From Agrobacterium genomosp. 13 str. CFBP 6927 (GTDB lineage: Bacteria; Pseudomonadota; Alphaproteobacteria; Rhizobiales; Rhizobiaceae): 62,329 nucleotides of DNA. The translations under genes were made by a program, and so were the position numbers. The notes under the pieces were generated by a model. The model searched no databases and was not told the DNA's origin. It saw nothing but the letters and a program-made list of their open reading frames with translations. The DNA lies in contig LT009756.1 in assembly GCA_900012615.1 (NCBI GenBank), positions 633,288 to 695,616 of the forward strand, in the 5' to 3' direction. Positions 60,974 through 62,329 of this stretch are shown piece after piece. Position 1 is the stretch's first letter. Each line of letters opens with the position of its first letter.

Positions 60974-62170
60974 ATGGTGATCAAGGTTTCAAACGAAGCG
61001 GCAAGACGAATTTTTCTGGCGCGGCAGGGGCTTTCCTCGCCGCCCGGCAAGGCTCTTTCCAAGAGCGACCTGCTGCAGCTCATAACCGATATTGGTTTTG
61101 TGCAGGTGGACAGCATCGGCACGGTGGAGCGCGCCCACCACCAGATTATTTTCTCCCGCAACCAGACCTACAGGCGGGACCATCTGACCACGCTTTTGGA
61201 AAAGGACCGCGCGCTGTTCGAGCACTGGACGCATGACGCTTCCATCCTGCCGACGGAATTTTATCCTTATTGGAAACACCGCTTCCGCCGCCGCGAGCCG
61301 ATCATTCAGGAGCGCTGGCGCAAATGGCATGGCGAGGGTTTCGATGCGGCTTTCGGCGAAACGCTGGAGCGCATTGCGGCAACCGGCCCGGTTCTGGCGC
61401 GGGAGCTGAAGGAAGAGGGGCACCAGTCCGGCGGCTGGTGGAACTGGCATCCGTCCAAGACCGCGCTCGAATATCTCTGGCACACCGGCAAGCTGGCGAT
61501 TGCCGGCCGGGTGAATTTCCAGAAGGTCTATGACCTCGCCGAACGGGTCATTCCCGGCGAGCATCACGAAACCGAGGTGGAGCATGCGGAATTTGTCGAC
61601 TGGGCCTGCCGCGAAGCACTGAAGCGGCTGGGTTTCGCCACCCACGGTGAAATCGCCGCCTTTTTCGATCTCGTCACCCCGCAGGAGGCGAGGGACTGGG
61701 TCAAAAGCCATCGCGATGAACTCTGCGAGGTTTCGCTTCTTGCAAGTGACGGCGACACTGCCCGTCCGTCCTATGCCTTTGCCGGTTTCACCGCCGACCT
61801 GACCGATGTGCCGGAACCGTCATCCCGCGTCCGCGTCCTCAGCCCCTTCGATCCGCTGTTGCGTGATCGCAATCGCACGGAGCGGCTGTTCGGCTTCTAT
61901 TACCGCATCGAGGTCTTCGTGCCGGAGCCGAAAAGGCAATATGGCTATTATGTCTTCCCGCTTCTGGAGGGAGACCGCGTGATCGGACGCATCGACATGA
62001 AGGCGGATCGCAAGCGCAGCACGCTGGATGTTCGGCGCCTGTGGCTGGAAACGGGCGTGCGTGCCTCGGCGGGTAGGCTGGAGAAGCTCGACGCCGAACT
62101 GGTGAGGCTGGCGAAGTTTACCGGGGTTGAGAGTGTGAATTATCTGGAGGGCTGGCGGGAGGAGAGCTGA
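60974..62170 (+). CDS. YcaQ-family winged-helix DNA glycosylase (crosslink repair)
   Basis: 398 residues. The family signature is GFVQVDSIGTVERAHHQIIFSRN near residue 40-60, with the catalytic QxD of YcaQ/AlkX (GFVQVDSI). Winged-helix modules follow (WNWHPSKTALEYLWHTGKLAI, KRLGFATHGEIAAFF) and a C-terminal beta domain with LSPFDPLLRDRNRTERLFGFYYRIEVF and GRIDMKADRK. YcaQ unhooks DNA interstrand crosslinks. An exact LexA-type box precedes it, consistent with SOS control. Confidence 0.9.
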   Translation: MVIKVSNEAARRIFLARQGLSSPPGKALSKSDLLQLITDIGFVQVDSIGTVERAHHQIIFSRNQTYRRDHLTTLLEKDRALFEHWTHDASILPTEFYPYWKHRFRRREPIIQERWRKWHGEGFDAAFGETLERIAATGPVLARELKEEGHQSGGWWNWHPSKTALEYLWHTGKLAIAGRVNFQKVYDLAERVIPGEHHETEVEHAEFVDWACREALKRLGFATHGEIAAFFDLVTPQEARDWVKSHRDELCEVSLLASDGDTARPSYAFAGFTADLTDVPEPSSRVRVLSPFDPLLRDRNRTERLFGFYYRIEVFVPEPKRQYGYYVFPLLEGDRVIGRIDMKADRKRSTLDVRRLWLETGVRASAGRLEKLDAELVRLAKFTGVESVNYLEGWREES

Positions 62171-62255
62171 GGTCGGTCGCTCAAGGATATTTTGAGACGG
62201 CTGCGCCCCGCACTCGAATATCGCCCGTGATGAAGCACGGCGTCGCCACGTGTTT

Positions 62256-62276
62256 CTTCTCCCCGCCGGGGAGAAG
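62256..62276. repeat. Palindromic intergenic repeat, right window edge
   Basis: Perfect 10-bp inverted repeat CTTCTCCCCG / CGGGGAGAAG around one base, followed by a GGCCCGAAGGGTCGGATGAGGGGGCAAGC-like stretch; an inverted relative of the repeat at 51-71 (which carries GACGCTCTCCC and CCCCCTCATCC around it). Confidence 0.75.
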
Positions 62277-62329
62277 GTGGCCCGAAGGGTCGGATGAGGG
62301 GGCAAGCTCTCCGCAATCCGGCAAGGGCG

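Noticed and set aside
1..62329. tRNA, rRNA, CRISPR, transposase or prophage genes
   Set aside because: Intergenic stretches were read on both strands; no cloverleaf-like region, regularly spaced repeat array, DDE transposase motif or integrase was recognised.

Overview
This is a GC-rich, gene-dense chromosomal window from an alphaproteobacterium of the family Rhizobiaceae, most likely Agrobacterium (A. tumefaciens/A. fabrum group). The evidence is the F0 ATP-synthase operon with a separate b' subunit and no F1 genes beside it, BA14K proteins, the lpxK/DUF2093/mutL and cysQ-like/DUF4170/waaA neighbourhoods, alphaproteobacterial LexA-type and CtrA-type sites, and rhizobial intergenic palindromes. 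I found no rRNA, tRNA, CRISPR array, insertion sequence or prophage. Start codons were chosen mainly from ribosome-binding sites and family length; several are TTG or GTG.

Layout. 1-11 kb: a KefB/C-type antiporter (-), then pmbA and an envelope operon (+): inositol-phosphatase/CysQ-like gene, DUF4170, waaA (Kdo transferase), a HAD phosphatase and lpxK. An A/T-rich DUF3892 gene sits between lpxK and DUF2093, followed by mutL (-). 11-14.3 kb: two signalling genes, PAS-PAS-REC-REC without a kinase and a GGDEF-EAL protein, with an exact CtrA box upstream. 14.3-18.7 kb: a De Ley-Doudoroff-type sugar acid operon (SDR, dgoK, dgoA, lactonase) divergent from an IclR regulator, with a perfect operator between them. 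18.9-21 kb: a solo LuxR regulator followed by a cytoplasmic NrtA/NasS-like binding protein. 21-27 kb: a cysteine-free Mrp, CorA, Kup, and a SleB-type cell-wall hydrolase. 27-30 kb: atpI-atpB-atpE-b'-b with a clear promoter and terminator.

30-36 kb: an A/T-rich 533-aa orphan, rnhB, a radical SAM protein with a LexA-type box upstream, a small glycosyltransferase and a secreted GH75-like protein. 36-44.5 kb: a GlcD-type dehydrogenase, Sua5/TsaC, a GbcAB-like Rieske demethylase pair, two tandem BA14K genes (EcfG-type promoter before the first, a near match before the second) and ZntB. 44.6-50 kb: acyl-CoA dehydrogenase/enoyl-CoA hydratase, a small secreted protein, a TrmA/RlmD-type RNA methyltransferase and TlyA. 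50-54.5 kb: a chemoreceptor, an ACT protein, and a small regulatory cassette (XRE regulator + ABM protein, divergent from a SnoaL-like protein, perfect palindrome between). 54.5-62.3 kb: dxs, pirin, xseB, histone-deacetylase-like hydrolase, bioMNY biotin uptake, and a YcaQ-type DNA glycosylase with a LexA-type box 37 bp upstream.

Most of the window is conserved core chromosome. The accessory-looking parts are about 8.03-8.5 kb and 30.0-32.1 kb. Intergenic space carries several palindromic repeats; two copies share a core but have different terminal arms. The least explained elements are the LuxR/NasS-like pair, the cysteine-less Mrp, the 533-aa solenoid-like orphan and the regulator/ABM/SnoaL cassette.
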